This document shows, piece after piece, positions 8,518-17,310 of a DNA stretch of 64,000 nt. A program made the translations under genes and the position numbers. Within the stretch, counting starts at the first letter, position 1. Each line of letters starts with the position of its first letter. The DNA comes from Nitrospirillum iridis (GTDB lineage: Bacteria > Pseudomonadota > Alphaproteobacteria > Azospirillales > Azospirillaceae): NCBI RefSeq assembly GCF_014205765.1, contig NZ_JACIIZ010000014.1:124001-188000 (forward strand), read 5' to 3'. The notes under the pieces are model-generated. The model had not been told where the DNA came from. It worked only from the letters and a program-made list of their open reading frames with translations, and ran no database searches.

Positions 8518-9519
8518 ATGCCCCCGCCCACCCTCACCATCCGTGCCGAGACCTTTCCCATCCGCGGCACCTTCCGCATTTCCCGCGGGGCCAAGACCGA
8601 GGCGCACGTGGTGACCGCGCTGGTGACCGCCGATGGCCCGGACGGCCCCGTCGCCGGCCGGGGCGAATGCGTGCCCTATGCCCGCTATGGCGAGACGGTG
8701 GCGGGCGTGGTGGCGGACCTGGAAGTGCTGGCCGGTGCCGTGGCCGCCGGCCTGGACCGCGCCGCCCTGCAAACCCTGATGCCGCCGGGGGCCGCCCGCA
8801 ACGCGCTGGACTGCGCGTTGTGGGACCTGGAGGCGAAACAAACCGGCATGCCCGTCTGGCGCCTGGCCGGCCTGGCCCGGCCACCGGCACCGCTGACGAC
8901 CGCCTTCACCCTGTCGGTGGACACGGCGGAGAACATGGGCCGCGCCGCCCGGGCGGCCCAGCGTTGTCCCCTGCTGAAGCTGAAGTTGACCGGCGAGGGC
9001 GACCTGGAGCGGGTGGCGGCGGTGCGGGAGAACGCGCCCCGGTCGCGCCTGATGGTGGATGCCAACGAGGGCTGGACCCTGGATCAGCTGGCGCGTTATG
9101 GCCCCGCCTTGGCGGCCCTGGGCGTGGAACTGCTGGAACAGCCCCTGCCGGCGGGACAGGACGCGGACCTGGCGGGACAGGATTGCCCGATCCCGCTGGG
9201 GGCGGACGAGTCGGTGCATGGCATGGACAGCCTGGACACCCTGGTCGGCCGCTATCAGGTGGCCAATATCAAACTGGACAAGACCGGCGGCCTGACGGAG
9301 GCCCTGGCCCTGAAGTCCGCCTGCGAGGCCGCCGGGCTGAAGGTCATGGTCGGCTGCATGGTGGCCACATCGCTGTCCATGGCGCCGGCGCACCTGCTGG
9401 CCCAGGGTGCGGCCTTCGTCGATTTGGACGGACCCTTGCTGCTGGCCCGCGACCGCGACCCCGGCATCACCTATGACGGCACCACGGCCAACCCGCCGCC
9501 TTCCGCCTTATGGGGATGA
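8518..9519 (+). CDS. dgcA: Dipeptide epimerase / N-acyl-glutamate racemase type enzyme of the enolase superfamily (DgcA-like)
   Basis: 333 residues from ATG 8518, where similarity to the family begins (TLTIRAETFPIRGTFRISRG). It has the muconate-lactonizing-enzyme fold: an N-terminal capping domain to about residue 110, then the barrel. The catalytic pattern is complete: K154 and K156 (KLKL), metal ligands D181 (VDANEGW), E207 (LEQP) and D230 (GADES), and the second base K252 (NIKLDKTGG). The lysine pair on opposite faces is what 1,1-proton-transfer epimerases use. DgcA and Ala-Glu epimerases act in peptidoglycan peptide recycling; substrate choice here is inferred, not proven. It is a single gene with no obvious operon partner. 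Confidence 0.87.
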   Translation: MPPPTLTIRAETFPIRGTFRISRGAKTEAHVVTALVTADGPDGPVAGRGECVPYARYGETVAGVVADLEVLAGAVAAGLDRAALQTLMPPGAARNALDCALWDLEAKQTGMPVWRLAGLARPPAPLTTAFTLSVDTAENMGRAARAAQRCPLLKLKLTGEGDLERVAAVRENAPRSRLMVDANEGWTLDQLARYGPALAALGVELLEQPLPAGQDADLAGQDCPIPLGADESVHGMDSLDTLVGRYQVANIKLDKTGGLTEALALKSACEAAGLKVMVGCMVATSLSMAPAHLLAQGAAFVDLDGPLLLARDRDPGITYDGTTANPPPSALWG

Positions 9520-9680
9520 GGGAATGGATGGATACCAATCCCTTAAGGTCGCTGACCTTCCCCTTTAGAGCCTCTGTCGAACGACATCCCCCTGGGGGCC
9601 TACGCCCAAGGGCGCACTTCGCTTTTGGTCTAAAACAGGATTAACTCAGGCCCTGCCAAGTAAAACGTCTGGTTGGGGCT
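9520..9680. other. Intergenic region before the histidine kinase gene
   Basis: 161 bp without a gene. It holds a distant inverted pair TTTAGA / TCTAAA (about 9563 and 9632) around a GC-rich stretch. I see no convincing -35/-10 pair. The segment could belong to a dispersed repeat, which only a genome-wide search can show. Confidence 0.4.
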
Positions 9681-11504
9681 ATGTTAAATCGCATTCTGGG
9701 CCGGGACCAAGGACCGCAACGGGAAGAATTAGCCCGTCTGCGCGCGGAAATCGCCGCCCTGAAGGCTGAAAACGCCTTGCTGAACCAGCTTTCGGCACCG
9801 GCCCCGCTGCTGGCCTCCGTGCAGGACGCGGAATTGCGCTACGTCTGGGCCAAGGGGCCGGTCGCCGCCTTCGGCCCCGGCGTCCTGGGCCTGACCGACC
9901 TGGACATCCGCAACGGCCGCGGCAAAAGCGCGGAGGGCTTCACCACCCTGCACGCGATCAAAGGCCGCATCCTGGAAACCGGGCGGGGCGAACGGCATAT
10001 GTTCCGCCTGGAAATCCCAGGGGAAATCGAAAGCCGGCTCTATGATCTGGTGCTGGAGCCGTGCCGCGACGACGACGGGGCCATCGTCGGTGTCATCGGT
10101 CTGGGCCTGGACATCACAGCGGAGGCCGCGCGCCGCGGCGCCGTGGCCCTGGCCGAAGCTCAGGCGGTGAAGGCCGAGGCGGAACGCGCCAACCGCGCCA
10201 AGTCCCGTTTCCTGGCCGCCGCCAGCCACGATCTGCGCCAGCCTTTCCAGGCCATGCGCCTGTTCCTGCATCTGCTGGAAACCCGCCTGACCGACGACGC
10301 CCAGCGCGACCTGGCCGCCAAACTGACGGAGTCGCTGGACGCCACCGAGGACCTGCTGAACGCGCTGGTGCAGATATCGGCCCTGGAGGCGGCGACCGTC
10401 ACGCCAACGCCCACCCGCTTCCCCCTGTCGACCGTGCTGGAACGGCTGGCGGGGGAATTCCGTCCCCTGGCCGCCGCCAACGGCGTGGATCTGCGCTGCG
10501 TCCCCACGACCGCCCAGGTCAACAGCGACCCCGTGCTGATCGACCGGGTGGTGCGCAACCTGATCGTCAACGCGGTGCGCCATACCGACAAGGGCGGCAT
10601 CCTCATCGGCTGCCGCCGCCGCGGCGACACGGTGCAGCTGCAGGTGTGGGACACCGGCTGCGGCATCCCCGCCGATCAATTGCCCTTCATCTTCGATGAG
10701 TTCTACCGGGGCGACGCCGCCACCGGCGCGTCGGTGGCGCAGCACAAGGGCGGCCAGACCAAGCGGGAGGCCTCGCACGGCCTGGGCCTGGGCTTGGCCA
10801 TCGTCAAGAAGACGGCCACCCTGTTGGGGCTCACGGTCAGCGTCGTCTCCACCCCCAACCGGGGCTCCGGCTTCACCCTCACCTTGCCCCTGGCCGAACC
10901 GGCGCGGATTGCCGCCCCCCGCTCCCTTCAGGGCCCGGTCCTGGTGACGGCGGGGACCCGGCCGGCGGCATCACCCCGGGCGGCGACGGAAGAGCCCGCC
11001 GAGGACGGGCCCGACAGCGTGCTGGTCGCCTTACTGGAGGACGACCCGCTGCAACTGGCGGCGCTGGAGGCGATGGTCGAGGATTGGGGCTGCGTGCCCC
11101 TGGCCGCCCATACGCCCGAGGTGCTGTTCGAGGGTCTAGAGAAGTCCGGCGCGGCCCCGCGCCTGGTCATTTCCGACAACCGCTTGCCGGGCAACCGGCG
11201 CGGCATGGACATCATCGCCGAGATACGCGCGCGCTATGGCGCCGATGTCGGCGGCATGCTGGTGACGGGCGACACCGATCCGCAATTGATGGAGCAGGCC
11301 ACCGCCGTCGGCGTGGTCGTGGTGCACAAGCCCATCGCCCCGCCCCGTCTGCAGCGCCTGGTCCTGGATGCCCTTCGGAACGGCACGGGGCAGCCGGACA
11401 CGCCCCGCCAGGGCGGCGAGGGCGGGGGTGGCCGCGGCCCCATCCCGCCCCCGGCCGGGATCAGTCCCGGAAGTTCTCGTATTGCAGCGGCTGCTCGATC
11501 TTAA
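9681..11504 (+). CDS. Hybrid sensor histidine kinase / response regulator, soluble
   Basis: 607 residues. In order: a short coiled coil (about 14-36), a PAS-like sensory domain (about 45-150), a second helical linker, the HisKA domain with phospho-acceptor H183 (SHDLRQPFQ), the HATPase domain (NLIVNAVRHTDKG N-box; DTGCGIP and GLGLGLAIVKK G-boxes), an Ala/Pro-rich linker, and a receiver domain (about 450-570) with acidic pocket LLEDDP, phospho-acceptor D499 (VISDNRLPG) and K in VVVHKPI. No transmembrane segment is visible, so it should sense a cytoplasmic signal. The tail (about 575-607) is low-complexity Gly/Pro. Its last 44 bp overlap the end of yajQ on the other strand. No partner regulator gene is adjacent. 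Confidence 0.92.
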   Translation: MLNRILGRDQGPQREELARLRAEIAALKAENALLNQLSAPAPLLASVQDAELRYVWAKGPVAAFGPGVLGLTDLDIRNGRGKSAEGFTTLHAIKGRILETGRGERHMFRLEIPGEIESRLYDLVLEPCRDDDGAIVGVIGLGLDITAEAARRGAVALAEAQAVKAEAERANRAKSRFLAAASHDLRQPFQAMRLFLHLLETRLTDDAQRDLAAKLTESLDATEDLLNALVQISALEAATVTPTPTRFPLSTVLERLAGEFRPLAAANGVDLRCVPTTAQVNSDPVLIDRVVRNLIVNAVRHTDKGGILIGCRRRGDTVQLQVWDTGCGIPADQLPFIFDEFYRGDAATGASVAQHKGGQTKREASHGLGLGLAIVKKTATLLGLTVSVVSTPNRGSGFTLTLPLAEPARIAAPRSLQGPVLVTAGTRPAASPRAATEEPAEDGPDSVLVALLEDDPLQLAALEAMVEDWGCVPLAAHTPEVLFEGLEKSGAAPRLVISDNRLPGNRRGMDIIAEIRARYGADVGGMLVTGDTDPQLMEQATAVGVVVVHKPIAPPRLQRLVLDALRNGTGQPDTPRQGGEGGGGRGPIPPPAGISPGSSRIAAAARS

Positions 11505-11946
11505 GACCCTTCACCATGCGGATGGCATCCTGAAGATCATCGATCTTCTTGCCGGTGACCCGCAGTTCATCCCCCTGGATGGCGGCCTGGACCTTCATCT
11601 TGCTGTCCTTGATGGCCTTCACGATGGTCTTGGCCAGTTCCTTGTCGATGCCCTGCCTTACCGTGACCGTCTGGCGGCGGGTGTCGCCGGCGGCCCGCTC
11701 GTCCGTGCCCCAGTCCAGGCAGCCCACATCCAGCTTGCGCCGGGTCAGGTGCACCTTCAGCATTTCCTGCATCTGGGCCAGCTTGGGGGCGTCGTCGGCC
11801 TGGATGGTGATGACGTTGTCCTTATGCTCGATGGTGCACTTGGCGCCCTTGAAGTCGAAGCGCTGGCCCAGTTCCCGCACCACCCCGGCCACGGCGTTAT
11901 CCACCTCGGCTTTGTCGGTCTTGGAAACGATGTCGAAGGACGGCAT
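11461..11946 (-). CDS. yajQ: YajQ-family nucleotide-binding protein
   Basis: 161 residues from ATG 11946 (MPSFDIVSK), the family's standard N-terminus; an upstream ATG at 11994 would add 16 non-conserved residues. YajQ proteins are small two-domain RRM-like cytosolic proteins. A homologue in Xanthomonas binds cyclic di-GMP and acts as a transcription co-regulator. Conserved stretches seen here are DNAVAGVVREL, RFDFKGA, DVGCLDWG, RQGIDKELAK and LRVTGKKIDDLQ. The 3' end overlaps the histidine kinase gene by 44 bp in the convergent direction. Confidence 0.95.
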   Translation of the reverse strand: MPSFDIVSKTDKAEVDNAVAGVVRELGQRFDFKGAKCTIEHKDNVITIQADDAPKLAQMQEMLKVHLTRRKLDVGCLDWGTDERAAGDTRRQTVTVRQGIDKELAKTIVKAIKDSKMKVQAAIQGDELRVTGKKIDDLQDAIRMVKGLKIEQPLQYENFRD

Positions 11947-12296
11947 GGCAGTGAGGCTCCCTGGATAAGCGATGGTCGGACGGCGCCGCGGCAAGGCGCC
12001 CTACGCGCCGGTTCTAGCATGCCCCCGGGGCGGGGCACACCCCCGGCCGGGCTGGCAGGCGCCATGCGCGGGAAGGGCTGCGCGGCAAGCGTCATCGGCC
12101 CGCAACACCTGCCCTGTTTCTGATGCGGGCACCCAAGATTTTGTTGCGATACGGGGTGTAGCGGGTCAAACATATCGGATGCGGAAAGGTCTTTTCCTTC
12201 CTGGCGCCGTCGCCCGTTCCGGACCGGTCGCGCCGCGGAACGGGGCCGCGTGTCACGGACATCATTTCAGCGGTTATTTCGGGCGGATTTAGTCTC
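11947..12296. other. 350-bp intergenic region between yajQ and the amidase gene
   Basis: Divergent starts face each other across this stretch, so both promoters should lie here. The left 150 bp are very GC-rich. From about 12125 the sequence becomes more AT-rich (AAGATTTTGTTGCGATACG), the likelier place for the amidase promoter. I find no clear -35/-10 pair and no RNA gene. Confidence 0.5.
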
Positions 12297-13118
12297 ATGG
12301 ATCGCAGGGCCATACTCCGGCTTGCCGTCGGCATACCCTTCCTGGGCGTCGGCGGCCTCGTCCGCCCGGGGCAGGCCGAGCATCTGGTGAAGCCGGTCGC
12401 GGCCGGTGGCGCCGTACGCCCCCCCGCCCTGCGCAGCCCCCGCCTGGTGATGATAGACCCCGGCCATGGTGGCAAGGACCCGGGCGCCATCGGCGCCGGC
12501 GGCACCTATGAGAAGGATGTGACGCTGGACCTGGCGAAGGAACTGGCGCTGCAACTGCGCAAGACCCAGGGCTTGAGCGCCGGCCTGACGCGGGAGGACG
12601 ACCACTTCCTGGAATTGGGCGAGCGTGTCGACGTGGCGCGCGAGGCCAAGGCCGACCTGTTCCTCTCCCTCCACGCCGACAGCGCCCCCAACGCCAACGC
12701 CCGTGGCCTCTCCGCCTACACCCTGTCGGAAAAGGCCTCCGACGCCTTCTCCCAGGCACTGGCCGACAAGGAGAATTACGCCGACCGCCTGGGCCTGGAT
12801 CTGAAGCACACCAAGCCGGTCGTCGCCGACATCCTGATGGACCTGGCCACCCGCCACACGCAGGCGGCCTCGCTGGCGGCGCGCCAGGGCATCGTGCGGG
12901 GGGCCGGGCGTGACCTGCGCCTGCTGGAGAACCCGATGCGCTCCGCCAATTTCGTGGTGCTGAAGGCGCCGGACATCCCGTCCGTCCTGGTTGAAACGGG
13001 CTTCCTGTCCAACCGCCAGGATGAGGCCGTGCTGCGCGACCCGGCCCAGCGCCGCCGCATCGCGGGCATCCTGGCGCGGGAACTGGCGACCCTGCTTGCC
13101 TCCCCCACTTTCGCCTGA
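12297..13118 (+). CDS. N-acetylmuramoyl-L-alanine amidase (Amidase_3, AmiC-like), Tat-type signal
   Basis: 273 residues. The N-terminus MDRRAILRLAVGIPFLGVGG has a twin arginine followed by a hydrophobic stretch and an AEH cleavage region, so Tat export is likely, as for E. coli AmiA and AmiC. The catalytic zinc site is complete: H57 (DPGHGG), E72 (YEKD), H126 (SLHADS), plus E233 (VETGFLSN). The enzyme cuts the amide bond between MurNAc and the stem peptide and helps separate daughter cells. It lacks the N-terminal AMIN domain of AmiC, so septal targeting by that domain is absent. It is followed 88 bp later by a BON lipoprotein gene on the same strand. Confidence 0.94.
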   Translation: MDRRAILRLAVGIPFLGVGGLVRPGQAEHLVKPVAAGGAVRPPALRSPRLVMIDPGHGGKDPGAIGAGGTYEKDVTLDLAKELALQLRKTQGLSAGLTREDDHFLELGERVDVAREAKADLFLSLHADSAPNANARGLSAYTLSEKASDAFSQALADKENYADRLGLDLKHTKPVVADILMDLATRHTQAASLAARQGIVRGAGRDLRLLENPMRSANFVVLKAPDIPSVLVETGFLSNRQDEAVLRDPAQRRRIAGILARELATLLASPTFA

Positions 13119-13206
13119 TTTGGCGCCCATACTTCGCCCACATCCTCTGGCGCCGCGATTTCTCCAAACACGAATTTCTGAAAAACAGGGACCAAGGCTG
13201 AAGCCC

Positions 13207-13812
13207 ATGACCTCCGCGACCAATCCCGCGATCCGCCGGTACCGCCCCTTCACGCGCGCCACCCTGCTGCTGTTGGCGGGCATGGGCGCGCTTCTGGCCG
13301 GCTGCCAGTCCCCGGGGCGCGAATCGCCGGAGCTGGCACGCCAGCGGGCGGAAGCGGCGGCCGAGGCGCCGGCCGTGCCCGATGGCCAGATTGACGAGCA
13401 GATTCATCGGCTTTGGAAAGAAAAAAGCCCCGACCTGAACAGCCGCGTCTACGTCACCGTGAACCGGGGCGAGGTGCTGCTGACCGGCAACGCCCGCGAC
13501 CCTGATATGCGGGTGGACGCGGTGCGCCTGGCTTGGCAGGCCGATGGTGTGCGCAAAGTTATGAATGAAATCAAGATCGCGGACGAAAGCAGCCTGTCCG
13601 ACAGCGCCACGGACGCCTGGATCAGCACCAAGCTGTGGGCGGCCCTGCTGCTGGACGGCAGCGTCCGTTCGAACAACTACAGCATCGAAACCGTCAACCA
13701 GGTGGTCTACATCATGGGCGTCGCCCGTAGCGGGGTGGAACTGGAAGCCGTGCTGCAGCACGCCCGTGAACTGCCCCGCGTCCGCCAGGTTGTGAATTAT
13801 GTCCGTCATTGA
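13207..13812 (+). CDS. BON-domain lipoprotein
   Basis: 201 residues from ATG 13207, which gives a proper lipoprotein signal ending in LLAGC. The mature part carries two BON domains (about residues 60-125 and 135-200) with the typical VYVTVNRGEVLLTGNA and VVYIMGVARSGVELEAVL strands. BON proteins such as E. coli DolP (YraP) sit at the outer membrane, bind phospholipid and support envelope integrity and amidase control. That makes the neighbouring amidase gene a sensible functional partner (inference). The 3' end overlaps the next gene by 14 bp, indicating translational coupling. Confidence 0.92.
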   Translation: MTSATNPAIRRYRPFTRATLLLLAGMGALLAGCQSPGRESPELARQRAEAAAEAPAVPDGQIDEQIHRLWKEKSPDLNSRVYVTVNRGEVLLTGNARDPDMRVDAVRLAWQADGVRKVMNEIKIADESSLSDSATDAWISTKLWAALLLDGSVRSNNYSIETVNQVVYIMGVARSGVELEAVLQHARELPRVRQVVNYVRH

Positions 13813-15229
13813 GCGTGTTGCCGCCGTGCGTTCCTTCGCTGTTTTGGGCTCTGGTCTGGCTGGATCTTTCCTGGCCGCGTCTGTCCTGGCGCTGACCCTG
13901 GTCCTGGCGCCGGTCGCACCGGCGGGGGCGCAGCCCATCCCCGGCTTGGCGGGCACCCAGACGCTGCCGGACGCGCAGGCCATGGCCAACCGCCAGTTCG
14001 TCCAGGCGATGGAGGCGATCAAGAAAGCCGACCAGAGCTATGACCTGCAAGAGCAGACCAAACTGCTGCTGCAGGCGGACAAGCTGTTGTCCAACATCCT
14101 GGTGCAAAGTCCGGAAAGCCCGCTGGCGGTGCAGCTGTCCACCAACCAGTTCGTGGGTGATTTCGACTACAACGACTTCAAGTCGCGCATCCGCAGCCTG
14201 GCCTGCAACGACGCCCAGTCGACGGGCTGCTTCCTCTATCGTATCGAGGGGCTGATCCAGCCGGTGGACTATCCCATCACGGCCCCGCGTTGGGATTGGC
14301 TGTCCCTGGCCGTCGCCCACTATCACCTGGGCGACAAGGACCGCACCAAGCAGATCATCGCCCCCTTCATCGCCGCCTTCCGCCGTGCCCCGCCGGTGAC
14401 GGAAACGGGACGCGACCTGTTCCTGGGCCGCGCCCTGTCGCTGACGGGCGAGGTGGACATGGCGCTGGACATCACCCGGCACATCAACGACTGCTCCACC
14501 CGCATCTACAATCTGACCGACATCAGCCAGGCCCTGGTGTGGAAGGGCGACAAAGGCCAGGCCGGCAAGCTGGTGGAAGAGGCGGCGGAGTACGCCCAGG
14601 CCAACAACTGCGCCTGGGAGCTGGGCCTGGTGGCCGAAGGTTTCTACCGCGCCGGCAACGAGGCCCGCGCCCACACCATGTTCCTGAACACGGTGGAGGA
14701 GCAGTTCTCCCGCTTCAAGGACCGCAAGGGCAATTGCTGCGCGCCCGAGCTGGCGGTGGCCGCCGGCGACCTGGGCGACCCGAACCTGGCCCTGGGCCTG
14801 CTGCGCACCGTGCAGCAGGAAAGCCCCTGGACCATTCCCGCCGTGCTGGGCCGGCTGGGTGCCCGGGGGGAGATGCAGCTGGCCACGACCTATGCGGAGC
14901 AGGTGCAGGACACCGACATCAAGGCGGAAACCTTCGTCCAACTGCTGGCCGACGCCCTGAAGTCCGGCGACCGCAAGCAGGCGGAGGCGCTGTCCGGCCG
15001 CATCGACCGCCTGCTGGCCGCCGGCACCGACGCCAAGCCCCTGGTGCTGGCCCAGCGCGCCCGCGCCGACCGTATGCTGTTCAAGGACCAGCGCTGGCGC
15101 AACACCTACCTGGCGGGACTGTCGGCGGCGGAGCGCAGCAACAGCGGCGACACCCAGCGCAAGGACATCGCCGTGCCCATGCTGGCGGCCCTGGTGGAGA
15201 TCGAGACCGGCACGCCGATGCTGCAGTAG
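13799..15229 (+). CDS. Exported repeat protein, function unknown (TPR/helical-repeat-like)
   Basis: 476 residues. An N-terminal signal peptide is clear (hydrophobic core about residues 14-40, cleavage near PAGAQ), so the protein should be periplasmic or exported. The rest is helical with repeated Ala/Leu-rich helix pairs that look like degenerate TPR or Sel1 units (e.g. LALGLLRTVQQESPWTIPAVL, EMQLATTYAEQVQDTDIKAET). Several cysteines occur (LACNDAQSTGC, NNCAW, GNCCAP), enough for disulfides. The gene starts inside the end of the BON lipoprotein gene and is followed by a strong terminator, so the two form a tight unit. I recognise no family. Confidence 0.8.
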   Translation: MSVIERVAAVRSFAVLGSGLAGSFLAASVLALTLVLAPVAPAGAQPIPGLAGTQTLPDAQAMANRQFVQAMEAIKKADQSYDLQEQTKLLLQADKLLSNILVQSPESPLAVQLSTNQFVGDFDYNDFKSRIRSLACNDAQSTGCFLYRIEGLIQPVDYPITAPRWDWLSLAVAHYHLGDKDRTKQIIAPFIAAFRRAPPVTETGRDLFLGRALSLTGEVDMALDITRHINDCSTRIYNLTDISQALVWKGDKGQAGKLVEEAAEYAQANNCAWELGLVAEGFYRAGNEARAHTMFLNTVEEQFSRFKDRKGNCCAPELAVAAGDLGDPNLALGLLRTVQQESPWTIPAVLGRLGARGEMQLATTYAEQVQDTDIKAETFVQLLADALKSGDRKQAEALSGRIDRLLAAGTDAKPLVLAQRARADRMLFKDQRWRNTYLAGLSAAERSNSGDTQRKDIAVPMLAALVEIETGTPMLQ

Positions 15230-15232
15230 TTG

Positions 15233-15265
15233 AAAAAGGCCCCGGATGTCTTCCGGGGCTTTTTC
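15233..15265. terminator. Rho-independent terminator, probably bidirectional
   Basis: AAAAAGGCCCCGGA (15233-15246) pairs with TCCGGGGCTTTTT (15252-15264). The A-run before and the T-run after allow it to stop both the plus-strand exported-protein gene and the minus-strand panE gene that ends at 15297. Confidence 0.88.
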
Positions 15266-15296
15266 TTGTCCCTCAGGTGCCGAAGGGGCGGCTGGC

Positions 15297-16220
15297 CTAT
15301 GAGGCCCCCCGCCGCGCCTCATAGGCCCGCAGATGGGTGGCGGCCAGGGTCAGCAGCGGCAGGTCCAGGCCGAATTCACGGCCCCGGCGCAACAGGTCGC
15401 CGACGATATGTTCGCCCTCCGTCGGGCCCGCCTTCTCGATGTCGCGCATCATGGAGGCGGACAGGGCCGAGTCTTCCTTGTTCAGATGATAGCGGGATTC
15501 GGCGTCACGCTCGGCGCTGGGCGGGTGGCCGGCGGCCGTGGCGACGCGCGTGCATTCGTCCAGCAGGCCGTTGATGAAGGCGAGCCCGTCCGGCGCCTTC
15601 AGGATGGCGCCGATGGGGGCCCGCATCAGGGTGGTCGCCCCCGCCAGGGTGGCCAGGAAATAAAACTTCTCCCACATGTCGTGGACGATGTCCGCGCTGT
15701 TGACGACGGTGAGGGGGGTCTTCGCATAGCCCTGGGCCAGCGTGTCGGCCACCGGCGCCTGGACCGGGTGGCGGGCACCGAAGGTCAGGCGGTTGAAGGC
15801 GTTCAGATGGCGGATGGTGCCGTCCGGATCCATGGTGATGGTCAGATGGCAGAGGCCGCCCATCACCCGCTCCACCCCAAAGGCGGCGTCCAGCCGCTCC
15901 AGGTGGTTCAGGCCGTTCAGCACCGGCAGGATGCGGGTGTCCGGGCCAACCGCCGGACGTATGGTCTCGATGGCCGCGTCCAGGTCGTAGGCCTTGCACG
16001 ACAGCAAGATCAGGTCGAAGGGCTTGCTGACGCGGGTCACGGCCTGCGCCGGCAGGGTGATGTTGCCCACGGGGCTGATTACCGAGAGGCCGTTTTCCAT
16101 CAGCTGGGCATGGCGCTTGGGCCGCACCAGGAAGGTGACGTTCTCGCCCGCCATCATCAGGTGACCACCGTAGAAGCCACCGGTGGCGCCGGCGCCCAGC
16201 ACCAGGACACGCATGGTCAT
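15297..16220 (-). CDS. panE: 2-dehydropantoate 2-reductase
   Basis: 307 residues from ATG 16220, preceded by GAGGAA at a good distance; an in-frame upstream ATG at 16259 lacks that support. The enzyme reduces ketopantoate to pantoate with NADPH in pantothenate and CoA synthesis. The N-terminal Rossmann motif is VLGAGATGG, followed by the conserved FYGGHL and the C-terminal helical domain with conserved Lys (FYFLATLAG region preceded by WEKF) and ESRYHLNKEDSALSASMMRD. panC, the next enzyme of the pathway, lies 4.5 kb away on the other strand. Confidence 0.93.
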   Translation of the reverse strand: MTMRVLVLGAGATGGFYGGHLMMAGENVTFLVRPKRHAQLMENGLSVISPVGNITLPAQAVTRVSKPFDLILLSCKAYDLDAAIETIRPAVGPDTRILPVLNGLNHLERLDAAFGVERVMGGLCHLTITMDPDGTIRHLNAFNRLTFGARHPVQAPVADTLAQGYAKTPLTVVNSADIVHDMWEKFYFLATLAGATTLMRAPIGAILKAPDGLAFINGLLDECTRVATAAGHPPSAERDAESRYHLNKEDSALSASMMRDIEKAGPTEGEHIVGDLLRRGREFGLDLPLLTLAATHLRAYEARRGAS

Positions 16221-16266
16221 CGCTCGTTTCCTCTTCCCGTCTCGGTCGCGGGCCAACACGGCCCGT

Positions 16267-17151
16267 TCAATCCTTGTCCGCGTCCAGCCAGCCGGCCGCT
16301 TTGATTCGTGGCAGGGCGGTGCGGCTGACGGGCACCAGCGTGCCGTCCGTCAACCGCAGCTGCGCCGCCTGGCCACGCACCGTCGCCTCGGCCACGGCCT
16401 CGCGCGCCACCCAGAAGGAACGGTGCACCTGCATGCCGTCCTCCCCTCCCAAGTCGGCGATGGCATCGCGCAGGCGCATCAGCACCAGATCCGACCCCTG
16501 GTCGGTGTGGATCCGCAGATAGTGATCCTCCGCCTCCAGCGCCAGAAGCCGGGCGCCGGAAAGACGCGGCACGGCGCGGGTCACAAAGGCCGCCGCCAGG
16601 TCGGGCGCGGGCGCCACCTGGGGGTGGGGAACGGCGGGCGGCGCGACGACGGCTTGCGGCGGAACCGGGTCCTTGCGTCCCAGGATCACGGCGAAGACCA
16701 GGCTGGTCACCATCACTTGCGGCCAAGTGTGCCAGAAGTGCAGGGCCCCCGGGGGCGCCTGGCTGAACCAACCGAACAGCAGCGCGATCCATAGCGTGGC
16801 GGGGAAGGAGGCGATCAGGGCCGATAGCCCGCGCCGCTGCCAGGCGGGCCAGGCGGCGGCGATGGGCCAGCGGCGCAGCCCGGCATGGGCCAGCCGCGTC
16901 ATGGCCGCCACCCCCACCGCGGCCGCGCACCAGAAGGCCAGGCGCGAGGCAGCGTCCAGGGAAAAGAAGGTGCCGTAGGGGCCGAACATGGCCAACACCA
17001 CGGACAGCGCCACGACGCCCCCCCAATTACGCACCCAGTCGGGCACGTCGACGGTGACGATACCGGCAAGACTGCCCGGCGGTCGCCGGTTGGCGTCCCC
17101 CCTGTCGGCCCCCTGCTCCACCCCGCGTTCCGTCGCCAAGTCCGGCCTCAT
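16267..17151 (-). CDS. Membrane-anchored LytTR-type DNA-binding regulator
   Basis: 294 residues. Four hydrophobic segments lie in the N-terminal half (about 46-63, 69-90, 108-127 and 142-158), then a Pro/Ala-rich linker. The C-terminal LytTR domain (about 190-290) carries the expected features: LLALEAEDHYLRIHTDQG, LMRLRDAIADL and VHRSFWVAREAV. LytTR domains bind DNA through beta strands, usually at direct repeats. There is no receiver domain, so the membrane part probably senses the signal. It is divergent from a small membrane protein gene, the usual target arrangement for one-component LytTR regulators. A 7-bp inverted repeat lies just upstream of its start. Confidence 0.88.
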   Translation of the reverse strand: MRPDLATERGVEQGADRGDANRRPPGSLAGIVTVDVPDWVRNWGGVVALSVVLAMFGPYGTFFSLDAASRLAFWCAAAVGVAAMTRLAHAGLRRWPIAAAWPAWQRRGLSALIASFPATLWIALLFGWFSQAPPGALHFWHTWPQVMVTSLVFAVILGRKDPVPPQAVVAPPAVPHPQVAPAPDLAAAFVTRAVPRLSGARLLALEAEDHYLRIHTDQGSDLVLMRLRDAIADLGGEDGMQVHRSFWVAREAVAEATVRGQAAQLRLTDGTLVPVSRTALPRIKAAGWLDADKD

Positions 17152-17161
17152 CCGTTCGCGC

Positions 17162-17193
17162 TTCGTGAACGGCCTTTACCAGCCACTCACGAA
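17162..17193. promoter_or_regulatory. Inverted repeat upstream of the LytTR gene
   Basis: TTCGTGA (17162-17168) and TCACGAA (17187-17193) are perfect complements, 18 nt apart. They lie between the divergent LytTR regulator and the small membrane protein gene. It is a possible operator, though LytTR sites are more often direct repeats. Confidence 0.35.
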
Positions 17194-17310
17194 ATCCGTC
17201 AAGCGGGCCGCGAAGGCGGCGTTGCGGCCCCCCCGCCTCACCAGCGAAGGCTAGGCCCGTCAATCACTTGGCGCACACCGCCAGACCACACTTCCGGAGC
17301 CAGCCCCATA

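Noticed and set aside
13712-15322. 536-residue minus-strand frame across the exported helical-repeat gene
   Set aside because: The plus strand has a signal peptide, an overlapping start and a terminator; the minus frame runs through that terminator and shows no domain.
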